Under the pieces are notes generated by a model. That model had not been told where the DNA came from. It saw only the letters and a list, made by a program, of their open reading frames with translations, and did not search any database. DNA of 64,000 nt, taken from Climacium dendroides (lineage: Eukaryota > Streptophyta > Bryopsida > Hypnales > Climaciaceae). Location of the stretch: positions 2,606,501 through 2,670,500 of the forward strand of contig OX467089.1 of NCBI GenBank assembly GCA_950106755.1, given 5' to 3'. A program made the position numbers and the translations under genes. Shown here piece after piece: positions 1 through 10,740 of the stretch; within the stretch, counting starts at the first letter, position 1; each line of letters opens with the position of its first letter.

Positions 1-2
1 AA

Positions 3-599
3 ACACCAATACTAGAGAATCTACAAATCCAAAGTTCAGCCAGGCCATCTAATTCCGGAGTTCGTCTACATGGACCCACTTCAACGATAGGTACACGATT
101 GGCTAGTATGGTGTCCCAGCGTACGACTACAAACCCGACTTCATTGCACCCACCTACACGCGCCAATAATCGAGGGAAGCATCCACAACATGAAGGTACT
201 ACTAGTCAACGTGTGAGTCCTAGAACACGTAGAAGACTAACGAGAGAAGAAGCGGTATCCCAACCATTTTCAAGAGAAGTTCACATAGGAGGGCCTAGTA
301 TAGATGGCATTATGGACGCAACGAGCCAACGGCCTCTTCGAACATTGTCTTCTATAATTCGACCACAACGAAATCGAAATTCGAATGCCTCTAGCGAAAG
401 TGGTAGTGCAACATCCAGTGATGATGGCGAGTCCATCGGTGCTAGTATAGGCAAAGATGGTGAGGTTCCAGGAGATAGTGATTATCTAGGGACAGTGCCT
501 CGACAAGGTCCACGAGTAGAAAGTGGTGGTAATGAACCAATTGTAGCAGAAGCAACGGCCAATACTTCTAGGCGCGTTCTTAGGCATGGAAGCCGTTGA
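3..599 (+). CDS. 3' end of an unknown Ser/Arg/Thr-rich protein (5' part outside the window)
   Basis: The frame is open from base 3 to the TGA at 597-599 with no stop, so the coding part probably begins before the window. The first ATG inside it is at 108. The roughly 198 residues are low complexity: basic and Thr/Ser/Pro-rich in the first half, then a Ser/Asp/Gly/Glu-rich acidic stretch, ending in a short Arg-rich tail. I see no domain, membrane segment or catalytic motif. It could be the disordered tail of a regulatory protein or of a transposon-encoded protein, since neighbouring ORFs are decayed multicopy-looking genes. Function unknown. A chance ORF is possible, but the length without stops in a 40% GC context argues for coding. 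Confidence 0.45.
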   Translation, partial: TPILENLQIQSSARPSNSGVRLHGPTSTIGTRLASMVSQRTTTNPTSLHPPTRANNRGKHPQHEGTTSQRVSPRTRRRLTREEAVSQPFSREVHIGGPSIDGIMDATSQRPLRTLSSIIRPQRNRNSNASSESGSATSSDDGESIGASIGKDGEVPGDSDYLGTVPRQGPRVESGGNEPIVAEATANTSRRVLRHGSR

Positions 600-1186
600 A
601 TGTTTTTCAAAAGATAATAGGATCTTCATGTTTTCAAATGCAATGGATTTTGAGGCTCAATACCTTACATATTGAAATCGGCATTAATATGAAGTAGTAC
701 TTTTGTTCCTTTCATTCTATCCTTCATTTATGGTAAGGGTTTCAATTTATTTTGATACATATTGTAACTAATATGATTTGATTTCCATGTTTAGCTTTTC
801 TAAAATCAAAATAAATAGATTTTTTCATTAAATTAAAAAAGGCATAACTAGAAAATGGATTCTTATACTAGCCAAAAATATTAAAATATTCTACTGATTT
901 TGAATAAAAAGATAAATTTGGATTGATAGTCAAATTTGACTTCAAGGTGTTTGTTGTAGTTGTTTACTTGTTTGAGGTGTGATAAAAAAAAGATACACTC
1001 AATGTTTAGATAAAATACATTTATATATATATATATAAAAACGAGTACAAAATGGATTGAGGGCACAAAGTGTGCTACATTGCTATAGATGTCCTCAAGC
1101 CGATACTATAATAACCACATTTGCTAAGAAAACATTAATTTTGCAAATCTATGGTAATACACTATCATCTAATCCTCATTGCACGC
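600..1186. other. AT-rich spacer, no gene seen
   Basis: This spacer has many stops in all frames. It contains a short (TA)n run at about 1021-1037. It separates the 3' ends of the convergent partial ORF and the kinase-like pseudogene, so it probably carries both 3' flanks. Nothing else is recognisable. Confidence 0.5.
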
Positions 1187-2830
1187 TTAGTCATCTTGAA
1201 GGTCTTGTTCTTTCCGGGCCTTGCGGTAGCAATCCACGAGTGGTGTCCAAAACGTTGGAGCACCACTTAGACGTTGCACGGCAAATGTCACTGAGCGTCG
1301 TTGTAGTGGCTCCACCTTGCACAATTCATCCAGTGTCGCTTGAAATGTACCAAATGCCGTATGGTCAGAAATCATCTCTGTATTTTCGCGATCCTTTTTC
1401 CATACCTTCATAGCCAATCTCCCTATGAAGTATCTATCCGTGTGTATACTAACAGATGGTGGCTTACCCATGCGACTAGGAGATGTTGAAGTTCTTGTCT
1501 CTCCAACCATGTACATCAACTCCGGAGCCACCCACCAACGTTGCTTGCGAGTTGCCTGCAACTTATTTGCACAACTGAATTGGTAAAGAGAAGGGGTTTC
1601 TTCATTGATGCGGCTACCCATTCCCCAATCACATAGACCAATCCACACGGTTCTTCCATCGTCATTCGGAAAGTGAAGCATGATGTTCTCCGGTGTGATG
1701 TCGTTGTGGAATACTAAACATTATTGCACTGCATCCACAATGCAGAGCAACGCCCACGCAAGTTCGGTGCACTTGCGTCTGTATGCCATAAGTCGTTTCA
1801 TAGCTTGCATTGTTTGTGGAGTTGCATGGTAAGCCACCTCCCCAATTTCGTCTGGATCTCGGGTCTTCTCATCAAGGGTAAACATGGCGCCCAGAGTACC
1901 TTCATTCCACCATTGAGAATAACACTCCATGGTCATGTCATTTATGGCAAAGAATTTGATGACCCCTGGATGATCGCATGGACAAACCAATGCCTCAATG
2001 GACAACTTCTCCCTTGACTTCTTCAAGTCATCAACGCGCACGGCCGACTTCCCAGCTAATTCCATATTCTCGGGAATATGGTTCGAATTCTGAAGACAAA
2101 CCTTGCGCACCCTCCCGTGCCCCCCTTGTTTGTTATGGCCAGACAATGGAACCACCACAACTCCTCTCTCAAGAAAAACCACTCCACCCGCAGCTTGTTG
2201 ACCAAAGGCCAAGTTTTGACTTCGCTGAAACCACGGAGCAGAACGGATGTTGTTTGAAGATAGTCCCCGCATTGCTTCATGCCACCAATACACCTTCTTG
2301 TGCAACAAATTCAATGCTTGTTGTTTGGGAACTACACTCTTTTGAAAGCCTTTGATTTTTTCCGCAACTTGGGCAAAGTTGAAGATGCACGTTTGCACTT
2401 GTGACTCCAGCCAATGATTGAAGGATTCCTTTGTGCGGTCTTCCAACCACTCATCCTCGCTCATTGTTGTCCAAAACATGTGGTGGAACTTTTGTTTGAT
2501 GGCATCCACCCCCTGTAATCCGCGCGACACATATGTTGTGTTCAACTGCGGAATCGAATACTGCTCAAAAAAACCCAACGCCACTTCATGCAATTTGCGC
2601 GTTGCAACCTTGCTTGGCCACTTCTCTGGATTTGTGGCCTTGTGCCTTTTCCGTTGTTTTTTCTTCGACTTTGAAGACTCTCCCGCACCCACAATTGCTA
2701 TGGCTCCTTCTGCAGCTACAGCCTCTGAAATCTGGCTTTCTGATTCCGCAGACGAGTCCAAACTCGTTCCATCTCCAACTCTTGAAAACCACGCATCAAC
2801 CTTCCTCTTCGAGAAATTGCGACTAGCCAT
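1187..2830 (-). pseudogene. Protein-kinase-like gene with one in-frame stop
   Basis: A single reading frame of 548 codons runs from ATG 2830-2828 to 1187. It is broken only by a TAA at codon 370 (1723-1721); the part after it keeps the same frame. Kinase landmarks sit on both sides of the stop. Before it are a Gly-rich loop-like GHGRVRKV, a VAIK-like AVRVD in which Arg may replace the ATP-binding Lys, and an EALV alpha-C-like Glu followed by HPGVIKFF. After it are an HRD-type catalytic loop HNDITPEN, a DFG-type CDWG and an APE-type APEL. The N-terminal ~200 residues are Lys/Ser-rich without a known domain. The stop falls between the hinge and the catalytic loop, so a truncated product could not be an active kinase. 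Decay is the simplest reading; stop read-through or a tiny intron are alternatives. The target is unknown. Confidence 0.7.
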
Positions 2831-3032
2831 TGTGATAGTAGTGATAATCCAGAGGAATTAGGAATTCGGATTCCACAAAGTGAAAAACCGCCCCCTTATT
2901 CCTCAAACCAGCCTCTCACAAGCACCCGCGCTCCCAAGCAAGGACTGTAACCAATCCAAGACAAGCGAGCACCGTTAGGGCAAGAGAGACTGTGGCAGAA
3001 ATGAATCCAACCCCCTTCTATATACCCATTTC

Positions 3033-3395
3033 CTCTCGACGGCATGACTGTCGAGCTGGACAGGCATGCCGTCCACAGGACGGACATGCCGTCGAGAGGA
3101 CGGACAGGCCATCGAGAGGACGGTCATGCCGTCCACATCGACGGTCAGGCCGTCGACAGGACGGACATGCCGTCGAGTGGACGGTCGCGTCGTCCAGATC
3201 GACGGACAGGCCGTTGAGAGGACGGTCATGCCGTCGAGAGGATGGTCATACCGTCGAGAGGACGGACAGGCCGTCGAGAAGACGGTCATGCCGTCCACAT
3301 CGACGGTCAGGCCGTCGACAGGACGGACATGCCGTCGAGTAGACGGTCGCGTCGTCCAGATCGACGGTCATGCCGTCAAGAGGACGGACTCCGTC
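3033..3395. repeat. GC-rich minisatellite, 20-21 bp unit
   Basis: About 17 tandem units of 20-21 bp, consensus close to ACGGTCATGCCGTCGAGAGG, lie about 200 bp upstream of the kinase-like ATG. Each unit carries CCGTC and GACGG, so units can pair with themselves on one strand. Variants such as CCGTCCACATCG interrupt the array. ORFs called across it on either strand are by-products of a period near a multiple of three. Confidence 0.9.
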
Positions 3396-3673
3396 TCCCA
3401 TCCACGGGCGTCCAGGGTGTCCAGGGGACGAAAAGACCGTCGAAACAAGCTATCGCCCAAAGTGCTGGAAGCATGAAATTAATTGCGAATCCTTGTTCAG
3501 GGAATTTTTCAATTATCTTATTTTCCACCCTGTGACTTGTCAGGACAGGTGTCCATGTTTGAACTACTACATTGTCTATGGTGGCGGGAAGTTTCGGAGT
3601 GCCAATTAAATGTTCACGTTTGTTCCTATGGATGTACAAATAAATACCAATAATGACATTCAAATGCAGATGA

Positions 3674-3692
3674 AGGGTTTAGGGTTTAGGCT
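3674..3692 (+). repeat. Short TTTAGGG telomere-type motif
   Basis: Two and a half copies of the plant telomere unit (AGGGTTTAGGGTTTAGG) lie in an AT-rich spacer. Such telo-boxes occur in some plant promoters, but no gene start is visible next to this one. It may be linked to the larger degenerate array 700 bp downstream. Confidence 0.6.
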
Positions 3693-3695
3693 CGA

Positions 3696-4350
3696 ATAAA
3701 ATGAAATTTTATTTAGTTGCACATAAATAAAGGGAAAAACATAGACCAAAATTACAAAAGGGTATATTCAAAACATCTTAATTTAAGACCTGGAATATTT
3801 TTGATGTTCACATGAAAAATTGGGTCATTTCATTTGCACCCATAATAAGAAAGTCGTGGCCAATGTTTGTATTACAACGATCAAGGCATCCCCTCACAAC
3901 TTAAATAATTTATATGGATCAAATTTAAATGCAATGAATTTTAGAATTCCATATAGAGTAATTTCACCTTTGGGATTATTGTAATTTGATCCCAAGCTTC
4001 CCTATATGTAAGTGCACCTAACAATTTCACAATTTAGTATTTCTTGAATATTCAACCTGCATGTACTCAATTCAAACATACAAACATTCACTAATTTACT
4101 AAGTCCATATCAAATATACAGAATCAAAGACAAAATGGCCCTTTAAAAGCTAAACTCTGATATCGTAAACTTAATTTTAAAATCGTTCATTCAAAAAGAT
4201 ATCTAAAAAACGCCGAAAAAAAAATGTATAATATAGAATCATTGATTCATTACAAACATTCTTACTTCTTGCATTTGATCCAATACACCAAAACAAGAGG
4301 ACTTCCCCTATCTATGCTGAAAAATAAACTTATACTCTGATTTATGTTTC
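3696..4350. other. AT-rich spacer, nothing recognised
   Basis: No ORF of note, no tRNA-like fold and no tandem repeat was noticed. Stops are frequent in all frames. Confidence 0.5.
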
Positions 4351-4353
4351 CAA

Positions 4354-4560
4354 GTAAACCCTAAACTCTAATAATCCATACCCTATACCCTAAACCCTAT
4401 ACTCTAAACCCTAAAACCCTAAACCCTATATCCTAAACCCTATACTCTATATACTATACCCTAAACCCTAAACCCTATACCCTATATCCTAAACCCTATA
4501 CGCTATACTTTGTACCCTATACCCTAAACCCCACACCCTATATCCTAAACCTATACCTTA
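4354..4560 (-). repeat. Degenerate interstitial telomere-like array
   Basis: About 200 bp of CCCTAAA units mixed with CCCTATA, CCTATAC and TCCTAAA variants, all in the CCCTAAA orientation on the + strand. Exact CCCTAAA copies recur many times, and the variants have drifted mainly at the fifth to seventh positions. It reads as an old interstitial telomeric tract (end fusion, break repair, or a seed for a satellite). Confidence 0.8.
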
Positions 4561-5050
4561 AATGCTCTTTCTTATTTTCCTTTTAAGACTATTTGATGTT
4601 GCTCAACTTTATGTGATTTTAGCAAATAATTTCAAATTGAAGTAAGACCAAATCCAAAAATAGATGAATGTCTTCTAATATTTCATATAGTTTTCTAACA
4701 AATGTTTCACTGAAAACCGTAATATATTACATTTGTCCTTTGGGTTGAAATTTTGATCTAGTTTCTTGTCCTATATACTAAAAGTCTTCTAACTAATGGT
4801 TTTAGTTTAATTTACGATACTAACACTTTTGAATCTAAAACTCATATCTATATTTTACTTATTTCCTATTACATTAAAAGTGAACCAATATAGTGTTTCA
4901 CAGAATAGAATGTCGATAATTAAAGAATATATAATCTTTAAATGGAAATACTGACATCCTCATATAACCGCTAGTTAATTCTCAAAATCATCGAACCATG
5001 CAAGTTGAATGAAGTGTGAAGCCAAGAATATCTTAACATCCATAATATTC

Positions 5051-5213
5051 CCTGTACCTTTATAATATCACATTTTAACACTATGTGATGTTACAGAAGT
5101 GGAGTAGCTGTTGCAATTTTGTATTATTATACGGTGTTAAAGTGTGATATTATAAAGGTATTGGGCCTCTGTAATATCACACTGTGTAAAATTATGGTAT
5201 TACAAAGGACCTT
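5051..5213. repeat. Imperfect palindrome, foldback element candidate
   Basis: Arms 5055-5081 and 5134-5160 are reverse complements at 26 of 27 positions. A second, weaker pair (5087-5098 with 5168-5179) interleaves with them. The outermost ends, CCTTTATAATA on the left and the complement of TATTACAAAGG on the right, are also related. This fits a small TIR element or two nested ones, but I could not define target duplications. Confidence 0.5.
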
Positions 5214-5855
5214 GTGATTTTAGTAGTATGATAGTGGTTGGCGCTTGCTATGCTACACATTCATCATTTGAATTTTATTGAATTTTTATGTATTAGATAA
5301 AATAAAGAACACAAATTTCAATAAACCTTCAAATAAAAGTTTCAATAAACCTTCTATTTACTACCAAAATCTTTATATGATTTTTTTTATAAATAAACAT
5401 ATATTGAAATGTACAATAGAAATTTATTGAATGATGAATAAAATATATGCAATGGGCAATATGTAAAAGATCTACATGTATTATTAGAATTTTAATGTAT
5501 TTGACAAAATGCAGAACACAAATTCCAATAAATTTTCAAATCCAAATTATTAAAATCTTTATATAATTTTTTTATAAATAAGAATATATTGAAATATAAA
5601 ATAAATATTTATTCAATCATGAATGAAATATATCCAATGGTGAATGTTGTAAAAGATAAAATATATAATAAAATGCATTAGTAATTTGATTCAATTGTTA
5701 CAAACAATGGCAAAACAAATTGAAGAATTGAAAAGAAAACTTGTAAATCTCAAAAACTTTGTAAACAACTTTGTTGAGAGATCCAAAATTGCTTCAATTG
5801 AATGAATTTTTCACATCATTTGGTAGTAGCAATAGAAAATTTCAATCATGAACAT
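5214..5855. other. AT-rich spacer with a diverged internal direct repeat
   Basis: Stretches at about 5264-5460 and 5470-5660 resemble each other (both run through a block like ACACAAATT(C/T)CAATAAA, a TTTTTATAAATAA block and a TTCAAT..TGAATGAA block). This suggests an old tandem duplication of about 200 bp. No coding potential seen. Confidence 0.4.
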
Positions 5856-5859
5856 ACAA

Positions 5860-6085
5860 AGGGCAAGCCGTCGAGGGGACGGGCAGGCTGTCCTGCTCGA
5901 CGGACAAGCCGTCGAAGGGACGGGCAAGCTGTCGAGGGGACGGGCAAGCCGTTGAGGGGACGGGCAAGCCGTCGAGGGGACGGGTAGGCCGTCCTGCTCA
6001 ACGAGCAAGCTATCGAGGGGACGGACAGGCCGTCCAGTTCGACAAGCAAGCCGTCGAGGGGACGGGCAAGCCGTCGAAGGAACTC
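5860..6085. repeat. GC-rich minisatellite upstream of the RING ORF
   Basis: About 11 units of roughly 20 bp, consensus near CAAGCCGTCGAGGGGACGGG, with interspersed CTGCTCGACGG variants. Scattered single GGACGG/CCGTCC copies continue to about 6265, ending about 270 bp before the first ATG of the RING ORF. It shares its core with the arrays at 3.0 and 10.3 kb but not their exact unit. Confidence 0.85.
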
Positions 6086-6538
6086 GCGGGCGGCGCCGTA
6101 ATGATTTTCCAATCCTCTTTTCAGCGCCCCGAGCCTTCGGACAGCTTTCCAAACCTGACCCGAACCTTTGGACGGCTTTTCAAACCTGTCCCGAACCTTC
6201 GTGGACGGATTGACCGTCCATTCCAGGGCCGTCCTACATCCCTGGACGGTCTGGATTCGAGCTGGACGACATGATTACGTCCTAATCACCGGGCGTAATT
6301 GGGTCTCAAATTCGGAGGTATAAGTATGTTTATCCCCCTCATTTGAAATCGCTTCCTCTTTTGAGTTGCTTTGTCCTTGCTTAAGAAAGCTTTGCATTGT
6401 AATTCGAGAGGAAGTGTTATACATCTGGCATTTGTTTTGCCACTTTTCAGTTGCCTTCACGCAACAGAAGGCAAAGCAAATTGTCAGTGTATCCGCAAAC
6501 AGACTACAAGTATAGGGAATTTGGAACAGGTATCCAAA

Positions 6539-8743
6539 ATGAACGGAGAGGATGCAGCACGAGGTTCAGGATATGGAGGTGAGCCCGCAAATAGAAAGAA
6601 GAGGGGGAACAGGGCAACCTTAGATTGGGGTACACTCAATGCCCCAGAGATTCTGGCAAACGAGGGGTGGATGAATGAAGATTCACTGTGGACAAGAGTG
6701 ACGTGTCGGAAGTTCGTAGATTGGGCCCACATCAACCGCCATTGGGCACCTGACCGGTACGAGGTAAATGTGAAATGCGGGGTTGTAAATTTCGACCAAT
6801 GCCGACATCCGCACTTCAAGAAGAGATTGATTGAAGTGGCATTGGCAATTTGGGGTTCGAGATCCAGAAGAGATGGGACCCTTTCGTTGTGCCAAATGGC
6901 ATATGCGGAAGTTTTTCTTGGGAAGGATGTGGATTGGAGAACCTTCCTCGGCAAGATGCGTCATGGTCAATCACCAAATAGACCTCGCAACATTCCACCA
7001 AACCCTGCCGTGCCATTGGACAATGTACCCAATGTGCAAGAAAACCCGGAAGAGCAAGTGGAGCAATCCGGGATGGAGGTGATGGAGGTAGAGGGTAGCA
7101 TGGGCACCGAAGAAGACCTATCCAATGAAGATGCGATTGGTGGAGTGAAAGGTGAAGGTGATGAAGTACTTCGCTTGCGACAATTAGTCCAAACACTACA
7201 AGCAGAAAAGGAAGCCGCATTACGACAACATGCTGCAGAGTTGGAAGGGCAAAGGGCTAGGGTGAAGGCCCTTATGGATGAGAATGCAAGACTCATCGCA
7301 CGCGAGGCCGACCTTGTAGCACGTGAAAGGCGGTTGAGTACGGACGAAATTCCACCACTTGATGTGGTGGTCGAACGTGCTACATACGGTGCAGACGAAG
7401 ACAGACCAGGCCCCAGCAATGCAAACGAGTTTAGGATGCGGTCACGGTCCTTGTTTCCAAGTGTTGGAGGTGCCACAGTGGATATTATGCGTGCACGTGC
7501 GGAGCGAGCTGAAGCAGAGGTTGGAAGTACTAAAGCCCACGTTGAAGAATTGACAAACGCTATGCGGGTTTTCGAACTTCGCGCCAACAAAGCCGAGGCA
7601 GATGTGGTAGTGCTTACTACAGCTCAAGCTGGCTTGGAGCAGACCATGACCGCATTAAGTGCTCAAAATATGCGGTTGGTCCAAAACCCGCAGAAGGAAC
7701 GCATGCTGCTTCAAATGTGCAACATGAAGTTGACATGGAACTTAGCACTAAGCGAGGTTGAGCAGATGCAACGTGAAGTGAAGAGAGTGGCTGCGGAGTT
7801 CAATGATGGCGGCGAACGTTATTTTGGCTTGACCTCGTGGCCTCGAGTGGAAGAAATGTTCACTGATAATTTGCTAGTGAAGCTCGAGAATGCAAGCATC
7901 GATTGGAATAGTTCTCCAGACTTGGAATTCCAATATGACACGGAGCACTATCGATACGAGCCAGCGAACGGCGATGGGATTAGGCCACTAGTGTGGCCTT
8001 TGGTTCCCGATTTTGTACAAGACGGCACCACATGTATGCTTTGCCAAGAACCATTTGGCCCCGAGGGTGGATGGCATCTTGGTACATGTGGCCATTTATA
8101 CCACCCCATGTGCCTCATTCCACACATGGTCACCCGAAAAAGATGTGCACAATGCAAGGCTCCATTTCATCCGAGGTTGTACAAAATGTTTGGCCTCCAA
8201 GCCCACATGCCTGAACATTACGAACACAATGAAGAAAATTTGCCGGGGCCCGCGAATAGAGCGCATTGGGGGATGGACATGACTTGGCTTTGGAAGTGGG
8301 GCCACGACAATCGACACCTCCCGGCAAGAACGGTTGCGGAGATACACTAGGAGAATGATGACGCGGTGATAGAGGTGATTAAGAGGATAATTGGAGATGG
8401 TGATCCAGGGCGGCGATTATATTTTGGTCAAATTGCTGGTGGACATTGGGACCCGGACCTCTCCATTTTTGTGCGTGCACCACATCCACAAGGCATAATG
8501 TTTAACTCTTAAGGCATACCTGTCGGATTCGAAGGTGAATTGAGTTTTGAGGAACAAATGAACTACATTGAAGACAATACCTTCCATGAGCCTGCACTTG
8601 TGAGTGCCATTTTCTCCCATTTACACAACAGATGTGATCATGACGCACATCTGCTTTTGACGACTTTGCAATCAAGAGAAGAGTTGCAAAGATTTTTGAG
8701 AAGCAACATAGCACGAGGCATTGTAATTGAAAAAATAGAATAG
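6539..8743 (+). pseudogene. Coiled-coil and RING-finger protein gene with two in-frame stops
   Basis: From ATG 6539 the frame runs 603 codons to a TAG at 8348-8350. It stays recognisably coding in the same frame through a second stop, TAA 8510-8512, to 8743 (735 codons in all). The N-terminal ~150 residues hold an uncharacterised Trp/His/Cys-rich module. Residues ~200-265 and ~320-400 are Ala/Glu/Arg-rich heptad-like coiled coils. A RING-H2-type finger follows with C499, C502, C517, H519, H522, C525, C536 and C539. RING fingers bind zinc and usually recruit E2 enzymes for ubiquitin transfer; the target here is unknown. The first stop lies beyond the RING, so a 603-residue product could still be functional, but the coding-like tail after the stops suggests a decaying copy. 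A possible intron removing the stops was not found. Confidence 0.65.
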
Positions 8744-9093
8744 ATAGTTTTGGATGACGCTGTGTACAAATAGATAGATGCATAGAATTTAATTTTCTAA
8801 AGTTATACAAAGTAGAGCAATGTAAAGCCTAAACCAATGTACCACGTTTTGATGGATTTATAAAACATTGTACATTTATCATTTTCTTTTCCCCTCGTGT
8901 ATTGTTGCTTTGCCTTTGTCTTTGGGGTTAATCCATTGGCTGTTTTCCTATTAGTGTAGAAGAATCTTATATACTTAGATGGTAGAACCCTCACGGATTA
9001 TTATTTTTTTATTTCTTGCCAAACAATGTAAAATCAATTTAGCAACTTTTGTAATTAGAAATTCAATAACGAACTCTAATCCCTTATCCTTAG
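8744..9093. other. AT-rich 3' flank, no gene seen
   Basis: This is the 3' flank of the RING ORF. No further in-frame coding, RNA gene or repeat was seen before the TTAA element at about 9094. Confidence 0.45.
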
Positions 9094-9703
9094 AATCCTA
9101 GATGCCCAAGGTTTGCTTTGAGCTTTGTAAAATTTGCTCTAAATTGAACAACATGTCAACATTTTCATTAGGTGTATCAATTTTCAAAAAATTATAATTG
9201 TATAAATTTGAACTAGGCATGTTAGTTACCTCATAGAAAAGGAATCCTAAACAATATCACTTATGGAGTAAAAGATTATAATGTTTGCCCAAGAGGGTGC
9301 TAAAACTAAAAAAATGATGTGAAGTCTTACAATCTTCTTTTCACAAGTCCAATTTAAAAAATTGGTGACCAAACAAATATGAGATTAGAGGACCTAATAT
9401 ATATAACCCCAATCAATTTATGCCTTTTAAAAATCTATACCATAATTTTCTTTAATTTTAAATGAATTTTGAATGTGATTTTTCCTCCAAGATCCAATGT
9501 TTTTGAGGCACATTTCCAAGACCTCTCAATACTACAACAAGTCAAGATTGCAATAGGTACCCTTGCACAAAGTTTAGAATAGAAAAATCACTATCACATA
9601 TTTTTAAGAACAGACTATTGATGCTATAACTAGAATTCAAGAACAACTTTTTAACTTCAAAGTTTGAACAACACCAGATTTGGGTGCCTTAGGCATGTAG
9701 GGG
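9094..9703. mobile_element. TTAA-flanked inverted-repeat element, diverged (piggyBac-type ends)
   Basis: The right end reads GCATGTAGGGG followed by TTAA (9704-9707). The left end, CCTAGATGCCCAAGG near 9097, is its diverged inverted counterpart. The first ~130 bp resemble the start of the element at 16559 (shared ATGCCCAAGG, TTTGAGCTTT and a later AACTAG.CAT block), so this is a dispersed repeat. No coding capacity. Left boundary approximate. Confidence 0.5.
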
Positions 9704-9707
9704 TTAA

Positions 9708-10287
9708 CCATTTTTTGGACGATGAACAAATTCAGCTTCCTATTTCAGTTTGGTTTTTGCTTGGATCAAAGTCATCCTAATTTTTGGTGATACTTTATCT
9801 AGTTGACTAGTTCATGTCTTATCTAATGGTTTGATTTGTTGTTCTTAGAATACACATTTTTCTAAAATTACAAATCTGGAAGTGTGTCAAGTGGTCAACT
9901 TGCATTGACCCTAGTTCAAAATTGGATTTGCAAAAATGAGGTCATAGATGTAAAGAGTATAAAAATTTCAAAAAATCACCATGTCAACGCAACCTCATTT
10001 TAAGTCCATTCCAACAAATTTCAATCGAGGAATGATAATATTTTGCTTGTAATTGAATTTTGAAGGAATTTTGAGTTTTTCCTTTCAAAATGTATAGAAA
10101 AAGATTGGTGATAGCATTGGTGGATCTAACCTTACGGATGGAATCTACAATTCAAAATCTACAACTTCTATTTGTATACCAATTCCAAAATATTCTTCTA
10201 AATCATACTTTATAATGGTATTTTCCAAATTGTCATTTTGGGAGAAGAGTCCAGATGTTTAGGGGTTAAGTGCAACAAATTCAAAGC
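9708..10287. other. AT-rich spacer with an orphan TTTAGGGGTTAA end
   Basis: At about 10257-10268 the motif GTTTAGGGGTTAA looks like the right end of another TTAA element whose left end I could not place. Nothing else recognised. Confidence 0.4.
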
Positions 10288-10707
10288 TCGTCCATCCTGA
10301 CCGTCCAGCCAAACCGTCCATCTCGACCGTCCATCCAAACCGTCCAGATCGACCGTCCAGCCAGACCGTCTAGATCGACGGTCCAGATCGACCGTCCATC
10401 TCGGCCGTCCAGCCAGACCGTCTAGATTGACGATCAAGATCGACCGTCCAAATCGACTGTCCAGCCAGACGGTCCAGATCGACCGTCCATCTCAGCCGTC
10501 CAGATCGACCGTCTAGCCATGCCGTCCAGATCGACCGCCCAGCCAGACCGTCTAGATCGACGGTCCAGATGGACCATCCAGGTCGACGGTCCATCTCGGC
10601 CATCCAACCGGACCGTCCAAATCGACCGTCCAGCCCAACCGTCCACATCGACCGTTCATCCGACCGTTCATCCGACCGTCCATCGCAGCCGTCCAGAGCT
10701 CCCGACG
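10288..10707. repeat. GC-rich minisatellite, 13-bp unit
   Basis: About 30 units of 13 bp alternate mainly between GACCGTCCAGATC and GACCGTCCAGCCA types, giving a 26-bp higher-order step. The CCGTCC core is shared with the two arrays to the left although the period differs. It lies just beyond the 3' end of the decayed AEDE ORF (read on the - strand) and yields spurious WTVDLDG-type peptides. Confidence 0.9.
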
Positions 10708-10740
10708 ATGAAGCTCGTCCATCCATTTCTGTAGTCTGAA

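Noticed and set aside
2975..3476. Repetitive ORFs over the minisatellites (also 5802-6152 and 10210-10744)
   Set aside because: They are open in several frames on both strands at once because of the repeat period; not genes.
6371..6538. Extended N-terminus of the RING ORF upstream of 6539
   Set aside because: The upstream start is TTG in a region of low complexity; the first ATG, 6539, is the better start in a plant gene.
7442..7627. Short - strand ORFs inside the RING ORF (also 6484-7590)
   Set aside because: They are antisense shadows with no motif; the + strand frame carries the zinc finger and coiled coils.
10288..10707. CRISPR-like look of the regularly spaced CCGTCC repeats
   Set aside because: There are no unique spacers of constant length, no leader and no cas genes, and the DNA is a plant nuclear genome; it is a minisatellite.
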